The notes under the pieces: model-generated
What the model was told of the DNA's origin: nothing
Seen by the model: the letters and a program-made list of their open reading frames with translations, nothing else
Database searches by the model: none
Position numbers and translations under genes: made by a program
In this document: one piece after another, positions 17,814 to 26,334 of the stretch
Position numbering within the stretch: the stretch's first letter is position 1
Layout of the letters: every line of letters starts with the position of its first letter
Source of the DNA: JBBRGK01 sp036741355
GTDB taxonomy: Bacteria; Chloroflexota; Dehalococcoidia; CAUJGQ01
Direction: 5' to 3'
Length of the DNA: 64,000 nt
Assembly: GCA_036741355.1 (NCBI GenBank)
Contig: DAINSK010000014.1
Coordinates: 1 to 64,000 of the forward strand

Positions 17814-19316
17814 CTAGTCCAGCAGGCGATAGATCAGGGGCATGTCAAGCGCTGACCGCACATGATTTGCAAGGCGGTCATAGGCTTGCTCGCGGCCCCA
17901 GCTCACACCAGATGAATCGCGCTCGATGCCTCGACGCTGCGCCAGCCAGCCCAGCACAGAGCGCCTGAAAGCGTCGTTGTCGAAGATCCCGTGGAGGTAG
18001 GTGCCGAATATCGCACCGCTGGCGTCGATGGCGCCGTCACCCGCATCACAACTCTCTCCCGAACGTGATAGGACCCACAATGCCGGCCGCGCTCCAGCAG
18101 TCCGACCCGTGTGAATCTCGTAACCGGCCAGCTCGGCGCCCTCCAGTCCGTTTAACAGCCCATGCGCGGCCGAAACCCGCGCGATGGCCCGGTGCGTCGC
18201 CTTGATGGCTTCAAATATCGTGACAACCGGCAAGAGGCCCAGTCCTTGAACCTCGGCGATCGGCGACTCCACGCCCTCGGGGTCCAGTAGACGTTCTCCC
18301 AGCATCTGGTAGCCCCCGCAGACGCCGATAATCGGTCCGCCGGCGGCGGCATGCCTCACGACCTCGGCTGCGATACCGGTGGCCCGCAGCCACCCGAGGT
18401 CCGCCATCGTCGACTTGGTTCCCGGAAGGATCAGCAGGTCGGCATCCGCTACTTCGTCGCCTTTCGTTATGTAACGAAGATCGACGTCGGGTTCCGATGC
18501 CAGTGCGTCCAGGTCGTCGAAGTTCGCGATGCGTGGAAATTGCACCACAGCGATATCGAACGTCTTAGCGACGCCAATCCTCGATCGCTGCTCGAGCGCG
18601 ACCGCGTCCTCGTCGGCTACGCCGACATCTGCCAGCCAGCCAATAACACCTGCTACCGGTAGACCCGTGTATTCCGTTAGCCAGTCGACCCCCGGCTGCA
18701 GGAGGCTGGCGGTACCGCGGAACTTGTTGATTACCAGCGCCCGTACGAGCGCGCGCTCCTCGGGCTCCAACAGTTGCAACGTGCCGACCAGATGTGCGAA
18801 AACACCGCCGCGATCGATGTCGCCGGCAAGCAGTACCGGCGCCTGAGCGTACCGTGCCACCCGCATATTGACGATGTCGCCGGCTTTGAGATTGATCTCG
18901 GCTGGGCTACCTGCACCTTCGATCACGATGACCTCGTACTGCTGCCGCAATCGGTCGAGAGCGTCTGTCACGACAGGCCAGAGGTCGCGCTTAATGCTGA
19001 TGAAGTCTGCACCGCCGACGACCCCACGCTGCCGGCCCATGACCACCACCTGGGAGCGGTGGTCGGCCTCCGGCTTGAGCAGCACCGGGTTCATCTCTAC
19101 AGACGGCTCGATCCCCGCGGCTTCAGCCTGGGCGGCCTGGGCCCGTCCGAACTCGAGACCGTCCGGCGTCACGAACGAATTGTTGGACATGTTCTGCGCC
19201 TTGAACGGCGCAACGCGAAGTCCATCCTGGTGCAAGATACGGCAGAGCGCCGTACACAACAGGCTCTTCCCTACGGACGACGCCGTGCCCTGCAGCATGA
19301 TCACTTTTCCGGGCAT
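17814..19316 (-). CDS. cobQ: Cobyric acid synthase
   Basis: ATP-dependent glutamine amidotransferase of 500 residues that amidates four side chains (b, d, e, g) of adenosylcobyrinic a,c-diamide to give cobyric acid. The N-terminal dethiobiotin-synthetase-like ATPase has the P-loop QGTASSVGKS and NMSNNSFVTPDG. The C-terminal class I glutaminase has the nucleophile in GVCGGYQMLG and the histidine in GTYLHGIFD. Its presence implies that cobyrinate diamide is made or imported by genes elsewhere in the genome. It starts 5 bp after the phosphatase stop. Confidence 0.95.
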   Translation of the reverse strand: MPGKVIMLQGTASSVGKSLLCTALCRILHQDGLRVAPFKAQNMSNNSFVTPDGLEFGRAQAAQAEAAGIEPSVEMNPVLLKPEADHRSQVVVMGRQRGVVGGADFISIKRDLWPVVTDALDRLRQQYEVIVIEGAGSPAEINLKAGDIVNMRVARYAQAPVLLAGDIDRGGVFAHLVGTLQLLEPEERALVRALVINKFRGTASLLQPGVDWLTEYTGLPVAGVIGWLADVGVADEDAVALEQRSRIGVAKTFDIAVVQFPRIANFDDLDALASEPDVDLRYITKGDEVADADLLILPGTKSTMADLGWLRATGIAAEVVRHAAAGGPIIGVCGGYQMLGERLLDPEGVESPIAEVQGLGLLPVVTIFEAIKATHRAIARVSAAHGLLNGLEGAELAGYEIHTGRTAGARPALWVLSRSGESCDAGDGAIDASGAIFGTYLHGIFDNDAFRRSVLGWLAQRRGIERDSSGVSWGREQAYDRLANHVRSALDMPLIYRLLD

Positions 19317-19321
19317 AGCTA

Positions 19322-19957
19322 TTATCCACGAGCCGTCGGCTTGTCGACCCGCGTCGCATGAACGCAGTCGTTGACCAACGTGACAATCGGTCGCTCGCCG
19401 TGAAACTCGATGATACTGAGACCGCAGTTCCCGGTCGCGAGCCGGAACATGCTGCTGGGCGGCATACCGAGCACATGCGCTAGCAGGATCTGCAGCGTGC
19501 CTCCATGCGCTACGATCAGCACGTTCAGGCTCTCATGCCGCGCGACAATCTCGCTCATGGCGCCGACCACCCGTTCACGGGTGATTTCGAGCGGCTCACC
19601 ACCCGGAGCGCAAAAGCCGTCGCCGACCGCCAGAAGCTGGCGGTACGAGTCCGGCCACCCCTCGCGCACTTCCTGGAACGTCTTCCCTTCCCAGTCTCCG
19701 AAACATAGCTCGCGCAGGCCTGAATGTGTGGTCACCTTCACTGAGCGGCCGCGCAAAGCGATCATCGCCGTCTCCCGTGCTCTGGCAAGGTCGCTGCTGT
19801 ACGCCACATCGATGGGCTCGCGACGCAACCGACGGCCTAGTGCTCGCGCCTGAGCGTGCCCCAGCGAGGTCAGGGCCACGTCCGAGTGCCCGGAAAATCG
19901 GTGACCCGCGTTTGATTCTGTTTCGCCATGCCGCGTCAGCAGTAGCCTGGTTGTCAA
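19322..19957 (-). CDS. Histidine phosphatase, probable alpha-ribazole phosphatase
   Basis: Phosphoglycerate-mutase-like phosphatase of 211 residues. The catalytic histidine lies in LTRHGETESN, with the second-half histidine in IVAHGGTLQIL. Its place inside the cobalamin cluster suggests the CobC role, removing the 5'-phosphate from alpha-ribazole phosphate or adenosylcobalamin 5'-phosphate. That specificity is inferred from context only. The start is TTG at 19957, with GGAG 9 nt upstream. There is a 45-bp gap after cobD. Confidence 0.82.
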   Translation of the reverse strand: MTTRLLLTRHGETESNAGHRFSGHSDVALTSLGHAQARALGRRLRREPIDVAYSSDLARARETAMIALRGRSVKVTTHSGLRELCFGDWEGKTFQEVREGWPDSYRQLLAVGDGFCAPGGEPLEITRERVVGAMSEIVARHESLNVLIVAHGGTLQILLAHVLGMPPSSMFRLATGNCGLSIIEFHGERPIVTLVNDCVHATRVDKPTARG

Positions 19958-20002
19958 AAGTTCTTTCTCCGCAGCGAGCCGCCGCTGCTCGTTTCCAAAC
20001 TT

Positions 20003-21100
20003 TCAGCCGAGAATGCCGATCTCTGCCTGTGCTCCCTCAAGCTCTTTCAGCAAAGCTGACATCTCCTCTACCAGGCGCTTGCACTCGACCGGCGTTCTAA
20101 CGCCGATCCGGATGAATTGAGGCAAGCCAAACGAAGAACAATCCCGAACGGCGATGCCCCGCAGCAGCAGGCGGCGACGAAAATCGGTCGCATCGCCGAC
20201 ATCACACAGAATGAAATTCACCGCCCCCTCATGCACAGACATGCCGATTGACTCCAGGCCGGTCACCAGCGCACTCTTGCCCTCCGTTACAATGCGTCTC
20301 ATGCGTGGGAGGTATTCCTCATCGCGTAGCGCTGCTACTCCCGCGGCCTGTGCAAAGCTGCTAACGCTCCAGGCCGGTTGGAGCCTGCGAACGGCCGCGA
20401 CAACGTCTTCGTGGGCTACCAGGTAGCCCAGCCTGAGGCCGGCAAGGGCATAATCCTTGGTCATTGAGCGGAGCACGATCACGCGGCCGGTCCGGACCAT
20501 GTCCAGAGACGCCCACGGTTCCGCCAAGAATCCGCGATACGCCTCGTCCAACAGCAACGGACCCGACATCAGCGCCTGTGCGAGGCCGCGGACTTCGTCG
20601 CGCCCGAGGTAGACACCTGTGGGGTTGTTTGGGTTGCAAAGGTATACCAAGGGCGGCGCAACCCGCCGCAATACGTCCGGCTTGTTCTTCAAGTTCCAGC
20701 GGAACGCACGTTGCTGCTGCGCCTGCCACGGGTAGGCGTTCGCTCCCAGAATCTCTACAGCGTGCGCAAACTCGCCGAACGTAGGCGCGAAAACGACCGG
20801 GCGCTGGCCCTGGTGGACGAACACCCGCGTGACGAGATGAATCAATTGCGTAGACCCGTTACCGATCAGGATCTGTTTGCCAGGTACGTCCAGGAGTGAG
20901 CTCAGAGCGTTCGTCAAAACGGTGCAATCAGGATCGGGATATGCGCCCGGCTCGAGCGCCATGATCGCGTCACGCACGCCGGGTGGAGGGCCGATAGGGC
21001 TGACGTTGACGCTGAAGTCCAGCACGTCGGCCAGGTTTAGACCGAGAGCTTCCAGCTCACCCGGCCTCACGCCACCGTGCACAGCGCCGGTTACCCGCAT
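20003..21100 (-). CDS. cobD: Threonine-phosphate decarboxylase (HisC-like aminotransferase fold)
   Basis: PLP enzyme of about 365 residues. It resembles histidinol-phosphate aminotransferase but, in this setting, would decarboxylate threonine phosphate to (R)-1-amino-2-propanol phosphate for the nucleotide loop. Visible are VHGG near the N-terminus, DFSVNVSPIGPP, NPNNPTGVYL and the PLP-lysine segment VLRSMTKDYALAGLRLGYL. The frame stays open far upstream, but the ATG at 21100 is used because it overlaps the cbiB stop by 10 nt, a typical coupled arrangement, and matches the family N-terminus. Confidence 0.9.
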   Translation of the reverse strand: MRVTGAVHGGVRPGELEALGLNLADVLDFSVNVSPIGPPPGVRDAIMALEPGAYPDPDCTVLTNALSSLLDVPGKQILIGNGSTQLIHLVTRVFVHQGQRPVVFAPTFGEFAHAVEILGANAYPWQAQQQRAFRWNLKNKPDVLRRVAPPLVYLCNPNNPTGVYLGRDEVRGLAQALMSGPLLLDEAYRGFLAEPWASLDMVRTGRVIVLRSMTKDYALAGLRLGYLVAHEDVVAAVRRLQPAWSVSSFAQAAGVAALRDEEYLPRMRRIVTEGKSALVTGLESIGMSVHEGAVNFILCDVGDATDFRRRLLLRGIAVRDCSSFGLPQFIRIGVRTPVECKRLVEEMSALLKELEGAQAEIGILG

Positions 21101-22014
21101 ACGTTGCTCCGTAGCGGTCGCCGAAGGATAGCGACGGCCGCCAGAAGTACCGATGCCGTTGAGGCGACAGCCACCAGCAGCCTGGCGGTCGCAATATCTG
21201 CAGGCCCGGGCTCGCGTCCATTTCGGTTCAACACGTACTGACCCTGCTTTTCGAGCCGTACTCCGAGCGATCCGGCCGCGGCCGCCATCGTCCATCCCGC
21301 GTTTGGACTCTCCGTGCGGCGGCGGTCCTCCAGTAGGAGTCGCAGGCCCTGAGTCGATGAACCCCCAATGAACGGCGCAGACACAATGAGCAGACCAGCA
21401 CTGATCCTCGCCGGGATGAAATTCGCCAGGTCGTCGAGGCGCGCGGCGGTTTTACCAATCCATTCAAAGCGGCCCCGGTACCCGATCATGCTATCAAGCG
21501 TATTCACGCAGCGATACCAATAAGCCCCGGGAAGGCCGGCGACACAATAGGCGAGCAACGGCGCGACAACGCTGTCCGTCAGGTTTTCCGTCATCGACTC
21601 GATTGCTGCCGCACTGAGCAGGCTGATTCCAAGCTTGGACGTGTCTCGACTGACGAGCGCCGCGGAGTGGCCACGTGCACCTTCCACATCCCCAGCGGAC
21701 AGTTCGGCCTGCACCAACCTACCAGCTTCGAGTAGGGATCGGATCGCGAATGACGGCTTGAGGGCGAAGCTCAGCGCCACAACCCGAAGTGGAGGTGGAA
21801 GCCGTTTCAGCAGCCGATCCGTGGCACGGGCGATCCCTGCAATGGCCAGCGGAAGCCCAGCGGCCATGATGGCCCCGTAGACCAACTGGCCAGGGTGCGA
21901 GCGTGGAGCACGCCTCTCCAAAGCGACAACCGCCCCGCCTATGGCAACAACCGGATGGACTGCGCTTGGCGGCTCACCGATTAACAGGTCGAGTGCTACG
22001 GCTCCCAGAAGCAC
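21091..22014 (-). CDS. cbiB: Adenosylcobinamide-phosphate synthase
   Basis: Integral membrane enzyme that joins aminopropanol phosphate to adenosylcobyric acid. Family features are ALDLLIGEPPSAVHPV at the N-terminus, the SMTENLTDSVVAPL segment, PGAYWYRCVNTLDSMIGY, and several hydrophobic helices. The best start is uncertain. A GTG at 22014 puts the conserved membrane segment at residue 1 as in relatives. An upstream TTG that overlaps the cobS stop at about 22089 would add some 25 residues. The gene ends inside cobD. Confidence 0.9.
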   Translation of the reverse strand: MLLGAVALDLLIGEPPSAVHPVVAIGGAVVALERRAPRSHPGQLVYGAIMAAGLPLAIAGIARATDRLLKRLPPPLRVVALSFALKPSFAIRSLLEAGRLVQAELSAGDVEGARGHSAALVSRDTSKLGISLLSAAAIESMTENLTDSVVAPLLAYCVAGLPGAYWYRCVNTLDSMIGYRGRFEWIGKTAARLDDLANFIPARISAGLLIVSAPFIGGSSTQGLRLLLEDRRRTESPNAGWTMAAAAGSLGVRLEKQGQYVLNRNGREPGPADIATARLLVAVASTASVLLAAVAILRRPLRSNVCG

Positions 22015-22085
22015 TGCAAGTTCTTCACGCCGTGAGGTCCGGACAAAACCTGTTCGCTCTCTATCGGATTCGTTCCGGCGCAGTC

Positions 22086-22916
22086 TCAAAACCACGGCCG
22101 GAACCAGGAATGAGCTTGCAGCGCTGCGGCCAGCGTCAGGCAGACCACCTGGGCGACTTCGCACGACGCGCCGACCACGTCTCCCGTCACGCCGCCCACG
22201 CGGACGCGGGCGAACACACCGACGAGCAGCGCCGCCGCGATCCCGCCCGCGAGCAGTCCCATGCCGGCGACGCCCAGGGCCAACAAAACGATGACGCACG
22301 CCATTGCCAGCGCCGTGGCTCCCACCCACGATCTCGCGTGCAGGTGAAATCCGTCTGCGAGTCCGCTGGTCCGTGCGTAGGGAAACGCTGCCATGACCGC
22401 GACCATGGCGGCCCTGCCGGTCACCGGCGAAACCAGTAGCACTGCGGATCGCGCGGGCCCGGAGAGCGCTGAAACGGCCGCGAAGGCGAGCAGCAAAATA
22501 AGAGCGATAGCGGCGACGCCGAAACTGCCTGTCCGGCTGTCGCGCATGATCTCGAGGCGCCGCTCACGGCTGTGCAGGCCCAGCAATCCATCGGCGGAGT
22601 CCGCCAAACCGTCAAGGTGTAACAGTCCCGTCAGCCCCTCGAGGAGCAGCACCAGCAACGCCGCCTCGGGCGCTGCAGGCATCCGTCCCGTTAACAAGCG
22701 GTCGATGCCCGCTACGAGCCCTCCGAGGAGCAGGCCAACCAGCGGGTACCAGAGCTGCGCCCGCGCAACGGCCGCGACAGCTACGACGCGCGGTCGCCGA
22801 AGACGCAAGACGGTGAGGAACTCCAGCGCGACCATTGGCGAGGGCAACCGCGTCGACGGTGGGCCGAAACCGGCGGCATCGCCCTGATCGCTTTGCTCCG
22901 ACTCGTGTTCTTGCAA
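22086..22916 (-). CDS. cobS: Cobalamin (5'-phosphate) synthase
   Basis: Membrane enzyme of about 276 residues that joins adenosylcobinamide-GDP to alpha-ribazole or its phosphate, the final assembly step. The signature EGLTGLLHLDGLADSADGLLG is followed by RLEIMRDSRTGSFGVAAI and by hydrophobic helices throughout. The first possible start is a TTG right after the cobT stop. The conserved part begins at the internal ATG (MVALEFLTVLRL, residue 28), so the N-terminus is uncertain. Confidence 0.93.
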   Translation of the reverse strand: MQEHESEQSDQGDAAGFGPPSTRLPSPMVALEFLTVLRLRRPRVVAVAAVARAQLWYPLVGLLLGGLVAGIDRLLTGRMPAAPEAALLVLLLEGLTGLLHLDGLADSADGLLGLHSRERRLEIMRDSRTGSFGVAAIALILLLAFAAVSALSGPARSAVLLVSPVTGRAAMVAVMAAFPYARTSGLADGFHLHARSWVGATALAMACVIVLLALGVAGMGLLAGGIAAALLVGVFARVRVGGVTGDVVGASCEVAQVVCLTLAAALQAHSWFRPWF

Positions 22917-23999
22917 CTAGCCCTCGTCCGTGGTTACCTCATCGCTCCCCGAAACCCCAGCCTCGGAGAACGTCGACATCTCGGATAGAACTTTGGCCGC
23001 GGCCTCGAGCAGCATGATGCCAAGGGCGGCGCCTGTACCCTCGCCCAGCCGCATACGGAGGTCCAGCAGCGGCGTCAGACCCAGGTGAGCCAGGGCAGCG
23101 TCATGTCCGGGTTCTGCCGACCGGTGCGCAGCGACAAGGTAGGGGCGTAACTCAGGCGCTATCGCGACGGCGATGAGCGCGGCCGCCGCGGCGATGAAAC
23201 CGTCCAGGACAACGGGCCGTCGCTCCGCCGCGGCGCCAAGACAGACTCCAGCCAGGAAACCGATCTCGAATCCGCCGATCTTGGTCAACACGTCTAGACC
23301 ATCGGCCGGGTCCGGAGCATTGATCATTAGCGCCCGCTCGATCAGGCGTACCTTCTCCGCCAGACGCTCATCGCTCACTCCCGTACCGCGGCCGGTCACG
23401 GCAGAAACCGGCATCCCCGTAAATACTGCGGTGATCGCCGCCGACGGCGTCGTGTTACCGATCCCCATGTCGCCGATCGCGATTACATCCGCTCCCTGTC
23501 GAACCTGGTCGGCGGCGAGCTGCATGCCCGAGTGGAGGCACGACAGTGCTTCGTTATTCGTCATAGCAGGACCGGAGCTCAGATCGGCGGTTCCGCGTCC
23601 GGCAGATCGTTTCACAAGACGGGGATCGTCCGGGAGGTCTGAAGCCACGCCGGCGTCGACGACGACGACGCGTGCGCCGGCATGTCGTGCCAGTACGTTC
23701 ACTGCCGCTCCCCCGGCAAGGAAATTCAAGACCATTTGCCCAGTAACTTCCGGCGGATACGCGCTAACACCAAGCCGCGCGACCCCGTGGTCCCCGGCTG
23801 CTGTCACGATTACTTTGTTCGCCAGTACCGGCAGCGGTTGGCCTCGTACGCCCGCGAGCCAGATCGACAACTCTTCCAGGCGGCCCAGCGCCCCCGGCGG
23901 TTTCGTGAGCTGATCCTGTCGCTCGCGGGCGGAGGTCATCGCCTCTTCGTCTAGCGGAGCGATTCGTACTCCCAGCACTGAAGCAGCTTCGCCTGTCAT
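22917..23999 (-). CDS. cobT: Nicotinate-nucleotide-dimethylbenzimidazole phosphoribosyltransferase
   Basis: Makes alpha-ribazole phosphate from nicotinate mononucleotide and a lower-ligand base. Typical segments are TKPPGALGRLEEL, VTAAGDHGVA, FLAGGAAVNVLARHAGA, GDMGIGNTTPSAA, TGRGTGVSDE and a C-terminal EGTGAALGI; the catalytic glutamate lies in that last segment. The ATG at 23999 has AAGGAG 9 nt upstream. It is the first gene of the seven-gene cobalamin cluster. No cobalamin riboswitch was found in its 5' region, which is shared with the divergent c-di-AMP riboswitch promoter. Confidence 0.95.
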   Translation of the reverse strand: MTGEAASVLGVRIAPLDEEAMTSARERQDQLTKPPGALGRLEELSIWLAGVRGQPLPVLANKVIVTAAGDHGVARLGVSAYPPEVTGQMVLNFLAGGAAVNVLARHAGARVVVVDAGVASDLPDDPRLVKRSAGRGTADLSSGPAMTNNEALSCLHSGMQLAADQVRQGADVIAIGDMGIGNTTPSAAITAVFTGMPVSAVTGRGTGVSDERLAEKVRLIERALMINAPDPADGLDVLTKIGGFEIGFLAGVCLGAAAERRPVVLDGFIAAAAALIAVAIAPELRPYLVAAHRSAEPGHDAALAHLGLTPLLDLRMRLGEGTGAALGIMLLEAAAKVLSEMSTFSEAGVSGSDEVTTDEG

Positions 24000-24041
24000 A
24001 AGACAATCTCCTTGCAACTCGTGGTTGTTTTCACAGGGTGC

Positions 24042-24069
24042 TTGACACCCTTCGTTATGCGATTGTAAT
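24042..24069 (+). promoter_or_regulatory. Sigma-70-type promoter for the riboswitch transcript
   Basis: TTGACA at 24042-24047 and TGTAAT at 24064-24069 with a 16-bp spacer. Transcription would start near 24076, about 55 nt upstream of the aptamer. The region also lies upstream of divergent cobT, whose promoter may overlap it (TACAAT reads on the other strand over the same -10). Confidence 0.72.
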
Positions 24070-24130
24070 CTGTGCCCGTCATCACAAACTGCCATTCGGG
24101 CAGAACCAACTCCATCCCGCGACCTGTGAC

Positions 24131-24244
24131 CGCTGCCAAATCCGCTCAGGCGGACCGGGGGACCTGCTCCTTGGGGTGAATCTCGCGTGCGCGAGTAGGG
24201 CGACCCTTCAAGCCCGAACCCGTCAACTAACCTCGGCGGCAGCC
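24131..24244 (+). promoter_or_regulatory. c-di-AMP riboswitch (ydaO/yuaA type)
   Basis: The plus strand carries the ydaO aptamer core in the right order. It has a P1 strand GCTGCC (24132-24137), AAATCCGC, CGGGGGACC, GGGGTGAATC, a variable hairpin CTCGCG-TG-CGCGAG, TAGGGCGACCC, CCCGAACCCGTCAACTAACC, and the closing P1 strand GGCAGC (24238-24243). The blocks match published aptamers closely. A hairpin GGCAC-GTTGT-GTGCC lies about 5 nt before the ribosome-binding site of the next gene and may belong to the expression platform. The ligand is inferred from the family; no diadenylate cyclase is in the window. Confidence 0.9.
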
Positions 24245-24305
24245 GAAGGGCCTGGACGGTACAAAACCCACGTCGGGCACGTTGTGTGCCATAGGGGGAA
24301 TGTGA

Positions 24306-24515
24306 ATGCAGTCCGTTCCACCGAGATTTTGTCCTCGCTGCCGCGGCGCAATGATCGTCGAGCGCGACTGGTACGGCTCTTACAGTACGTGCATATCGTG
24401 CGGTTTCGTACACGAAATGGTCTCGTCCCCAGCGATCGACCTGCTGGACGACGAAGATAGTACCAGCCCCCGTCAGCGCAGGCGACAGCCCTCCCATGGC
24501 AAGCTTCGCCTCTAG
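24306..24515 (+). CDS. Small zinc-ribbon protein under riboswitch control
   Basis: A 69-residue protein with one zinc ribbon (Cys9-x2-Cys12 and Cys29-x2-Cys32) around DWYGSYSTC and a basic, disordered-looking tail (RQRRRQ). AGGGGGAA lies 5 nt before the ATG, and the upstream leader is a c-di-AMP riboswitch, so expression should respond to that second messenger. No family function is known to me. Size and basic tail would suit a nucleic-acid-binding or regulatory protein, but that is a guess. The 235 bp between its stop and clpP contain no convincing gene. Confidence 0.8.
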   Translation: MQSVPPRFCPRCRGAMIVERDWYGSYSTCISCGFVHEMVSSPAIDLLDDEDSTSPRQRRRQPSHGKLRL

Positions 24516-24750
24516 CCAATCCCCGCGCCAGGGTGCCGGAGATATTCCCCAGTGGCCCGCTTCGATATCCATTAACAGACGCGCCGTCCGGACAACCAGG
24601 ATGGCCGATGCACCGGATCCCTCCGCAACGCTGGCGGTAGCAGTCCTGCCCAGTGTCCGCTTAGTGAGCGGAACCCGCGATTCCGAGCTCAGCCGTTCCC
24701 CTTGGCACGGCGTGACCATTGGCGCAAGCAAACACTGATTCTCACCGCGT

Positions 24751-25383
24751 TTACCTGTTGAAAACGCGTGATTGATGCTGAGCGGGATCATCCGGGTAGG
24801 CGAGTACCTCGTCGACGAGACCGAGCTTTAAACATTCTGCCGCATCAAGGAAACGGTCATGCCCGGAGTAGATGAACCGCTTCCACCATGTCTTGCTCTG
24901 GTGCGCCGTTCTCGACGCGAACACGCTGCTGACCAGCTCCTGGTAGTGCTCCGCCAGCTTGTGGTAGTCGCGGAAGATCTTGCTGTCCTCGCCGGACAAT
25001 GACCACGAACTCGAATGGATCATCATCATCGACATGCTGCCCATGCTGCGATGGCTGGCGACCTGGGCGATGACCGCGGCCATCGAGTAGGCGTAGCCGG
25101 TGATTACCGTATTAATCGGCACTCTGTGAATGTGGAGCACGCGGTGGGCGATTTCCATCATCGCAAAACCAGCACCGACCGATCCGCCCGGTGAGTTCAC
25201 ATAGACCGTAATTGGCGATTCGGGTCGCCCCTCTCGCGCCAGCGCCATCAGCAACATGTCGCGCGAATAACGCTCAGCTGTTTCTTCGTCAACGTCGCGC
25301 AGGTAGTAGATCCCCTCGGCCTGCAGTTGCAACCGGTTCGCCGAATAGTTTTGAAGTAGCTCGTTGAGCGACGGCGCATTCAT
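24751..25383 (-). CDS. ClpP-like serine protease, divergent
   Basis: ClpP-fold peptidase of 210 residues. The triad can be placed at Ser in GYAYSMAAV, His in MMMIHSSSWS, and Asp in SGHDRFLDAAE, in the usual spacing. The sequence departs from housekeeping ClpP: HSSSWSLSG replaces the usual HQP-type motif, and the handle region (DYHKLAEHYQELVSS...TWWKRF) is not the standard one. NSPGGSVGAGFAMME is conserved. No clpX or clpC is adjacent. A strong GGGGGAGGGA ribosome-binding site precedes the ATG. Probably an accessory ClpP paralogue. Confidence 0.85.
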   Translation of the reverse strand: MNAPSLNELLQNYSANRLQLQAEGIYYLRDVDEETAERYSRDMLLMALAREGRPESPITVYVNSPGGSVGAGFAMMEIAHRVLHIHRVPINTVITGYAYSMAAVIAQVASHRSMGSMSMMMIHSSSWSLSGEDSKIFRDYHKLAEHYQELVSSVFASRTAHQSKTWWKRFIYSGHDRFLDAAECLKLGLVDEVLAYPDDPAQHQSRVFNR

Positions 25384-25472
25384 TTCTGGTCCCTCCCCCG
25401 AGATCGACGTGTTATGTCAAAATCGTTCGTTATGGTTTTTGAACGTTCGACGATGCCACTTTTGATGACTTG

Positions 25473-25501
25473 TTGTCGTATTCTCGCAATGGTAGGATAA
25501 T
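25473..25501 (+). promoter_or_regulatory. Candidate promoter for the response-regulator gene
   Basis: TTGTCG at 25473-25478 and GATAAT at 25496-25501 with a 17-bp spacer. It lies in the divergent interval between the ClpP-like gene and the response regulator, 65 bp upstream of the chosen GTG. Confidence 0.5.
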
Positions 25502-25565
25502 GCTGATACGTACATCGTGCAGCGCGGCATCTTGCTACGCTGTCGCCTTCAGCGTCGGAGACGCC

Positions 25566-26315
25566 GTGAACGGTGAGACGACCGATTATAACCATCGGGC
25601 GCGAATCCTTTTAGAAGGGCTTCAATCCGGCGTAAACTCCCGCCGTGTCCGGGTCTTGATGGCCGAGGACCACGCGATTGTACGTCAGGCAGTTTCCCTT
25701 TTGTTGCAATATCAAGACGATCTGGATCTTGTGGGCACGGCTTGCAACGGTCGCGAAGCGGTGGATGCCGCGGAGAAGCTCGAGCCCGATGTGGTCCTCA
25801 TGGACCTGGCGATGCCTGGAATGAACGGCATTGAGGCGGCGCGGCTGATCCATCGAAGGTCTCCTCATTGCCAGATCCTTTTGCTGACCGCTTACATCGA
25901 CCACCCCAACGTCATCGAAGCGCTGCGCGCGGGCGTATCGGGATGCGTGGTCAAACGCTCGGACGTTAGTGAACTCGTGCTTGCCATTAAGACCGTGAGC
26001 CGAGGAAACCCGTACTTCAGCGCGGAACTGACCGAGGGCAGGTCGGCGGTAGAGCTGATCATGGAAGCGCAGAGTGGGCATTCGACTTCGATTGACCCGC
26101 TAACCGCTCGCGAGCGCGAAATCCTGCAATTGGTCGCCGAAGGTCACCAGAACCAATCCATTGCCGGCGAACTATTCATCAGCGTCAAGACGGTCGAGGC
26201 CCATAAAGCACACATCAAGTCCAAACTCCACGCCACAAGCGACATGGATCTGCTGCGACATGCCCTCAGACGCGGTATGATCGGGCTTCACGACCAGCAA
26301 CCGCTGGAGCCGTAA
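25566..26315 (+). CDS. NarL/FixJ-family response regulator
   Basis: Two-component DNA-binding regulator of 249 residues. The receiver domain (about 27-145) has the acidic pair in MAEDHA, phospho-acceptor Asp80 in VVLMDLAMPG, and Lys130. The LuxR-type helix-turn-helix (about 180-240) shows LTAREREILQLVAEG and ISVKTVEAHKAHI. The GTG at 25566 is chosen because GGAG lies 5 nt upstream; the frame remains open to 25470. It heads a same-strand group with a zinc-finger gene and a hybrid histidine kinase, the kinase being its probable partner. Confidence 0.92.
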   Translation: MNGETTDYNHRARILLEGLQSGVNSRRVRVLMAEDHAIVRQAVSLLLQYQDDLDLVGTACNGREAVDAAEKLEPDVVLMDLAMPGMNGIEAARLIHRRSPHCQILLLTAYIDHPNVIEALRAGVSGCVVKRSDVSELVLAIKTVSRGNPYFSAELTEGRSAVELIMEAQSGHSTSIDPLTAREREILQLVAEGHQNQSIAGELFISVKTVEAHKAHIKSKLHATSDMDLLRHALRRGMIGLHDQQPLEP

Positions 26316-26334
26316 CCGCAGCCGGACCACGGCC

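Noticed and set aside
22015..22329. Upstream part of the cbiB frame inside cobS
   Set aside because: Its translation is arginine/glycine-rich with no similarity and lies opposite in frame to the well-supported cobS coding sequence.
24496..24738. 80-codon plus-strand frame after the zinc-ribbon gene
   Set aside because: It starts inside the zinc-ribbon gene, shows no motif or ribosome-binding site and has low-complexity composition.
24000..24791. Long in-frame open extension upstream of cobT
   Set aside because: It covers the riboswitch and zinc-ribbon gene on the other strand, has no family similarity, and the ATG at 23999 has a good ribosome-binding site. High GC explains the missing stops.
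25384..25472. TTGACA close to the ClpP-like start as its -35
   Set aside because: It lies about 30 bp before the ATG on the minus strand with no -10 at a usable distance before the ribosome-binding site.
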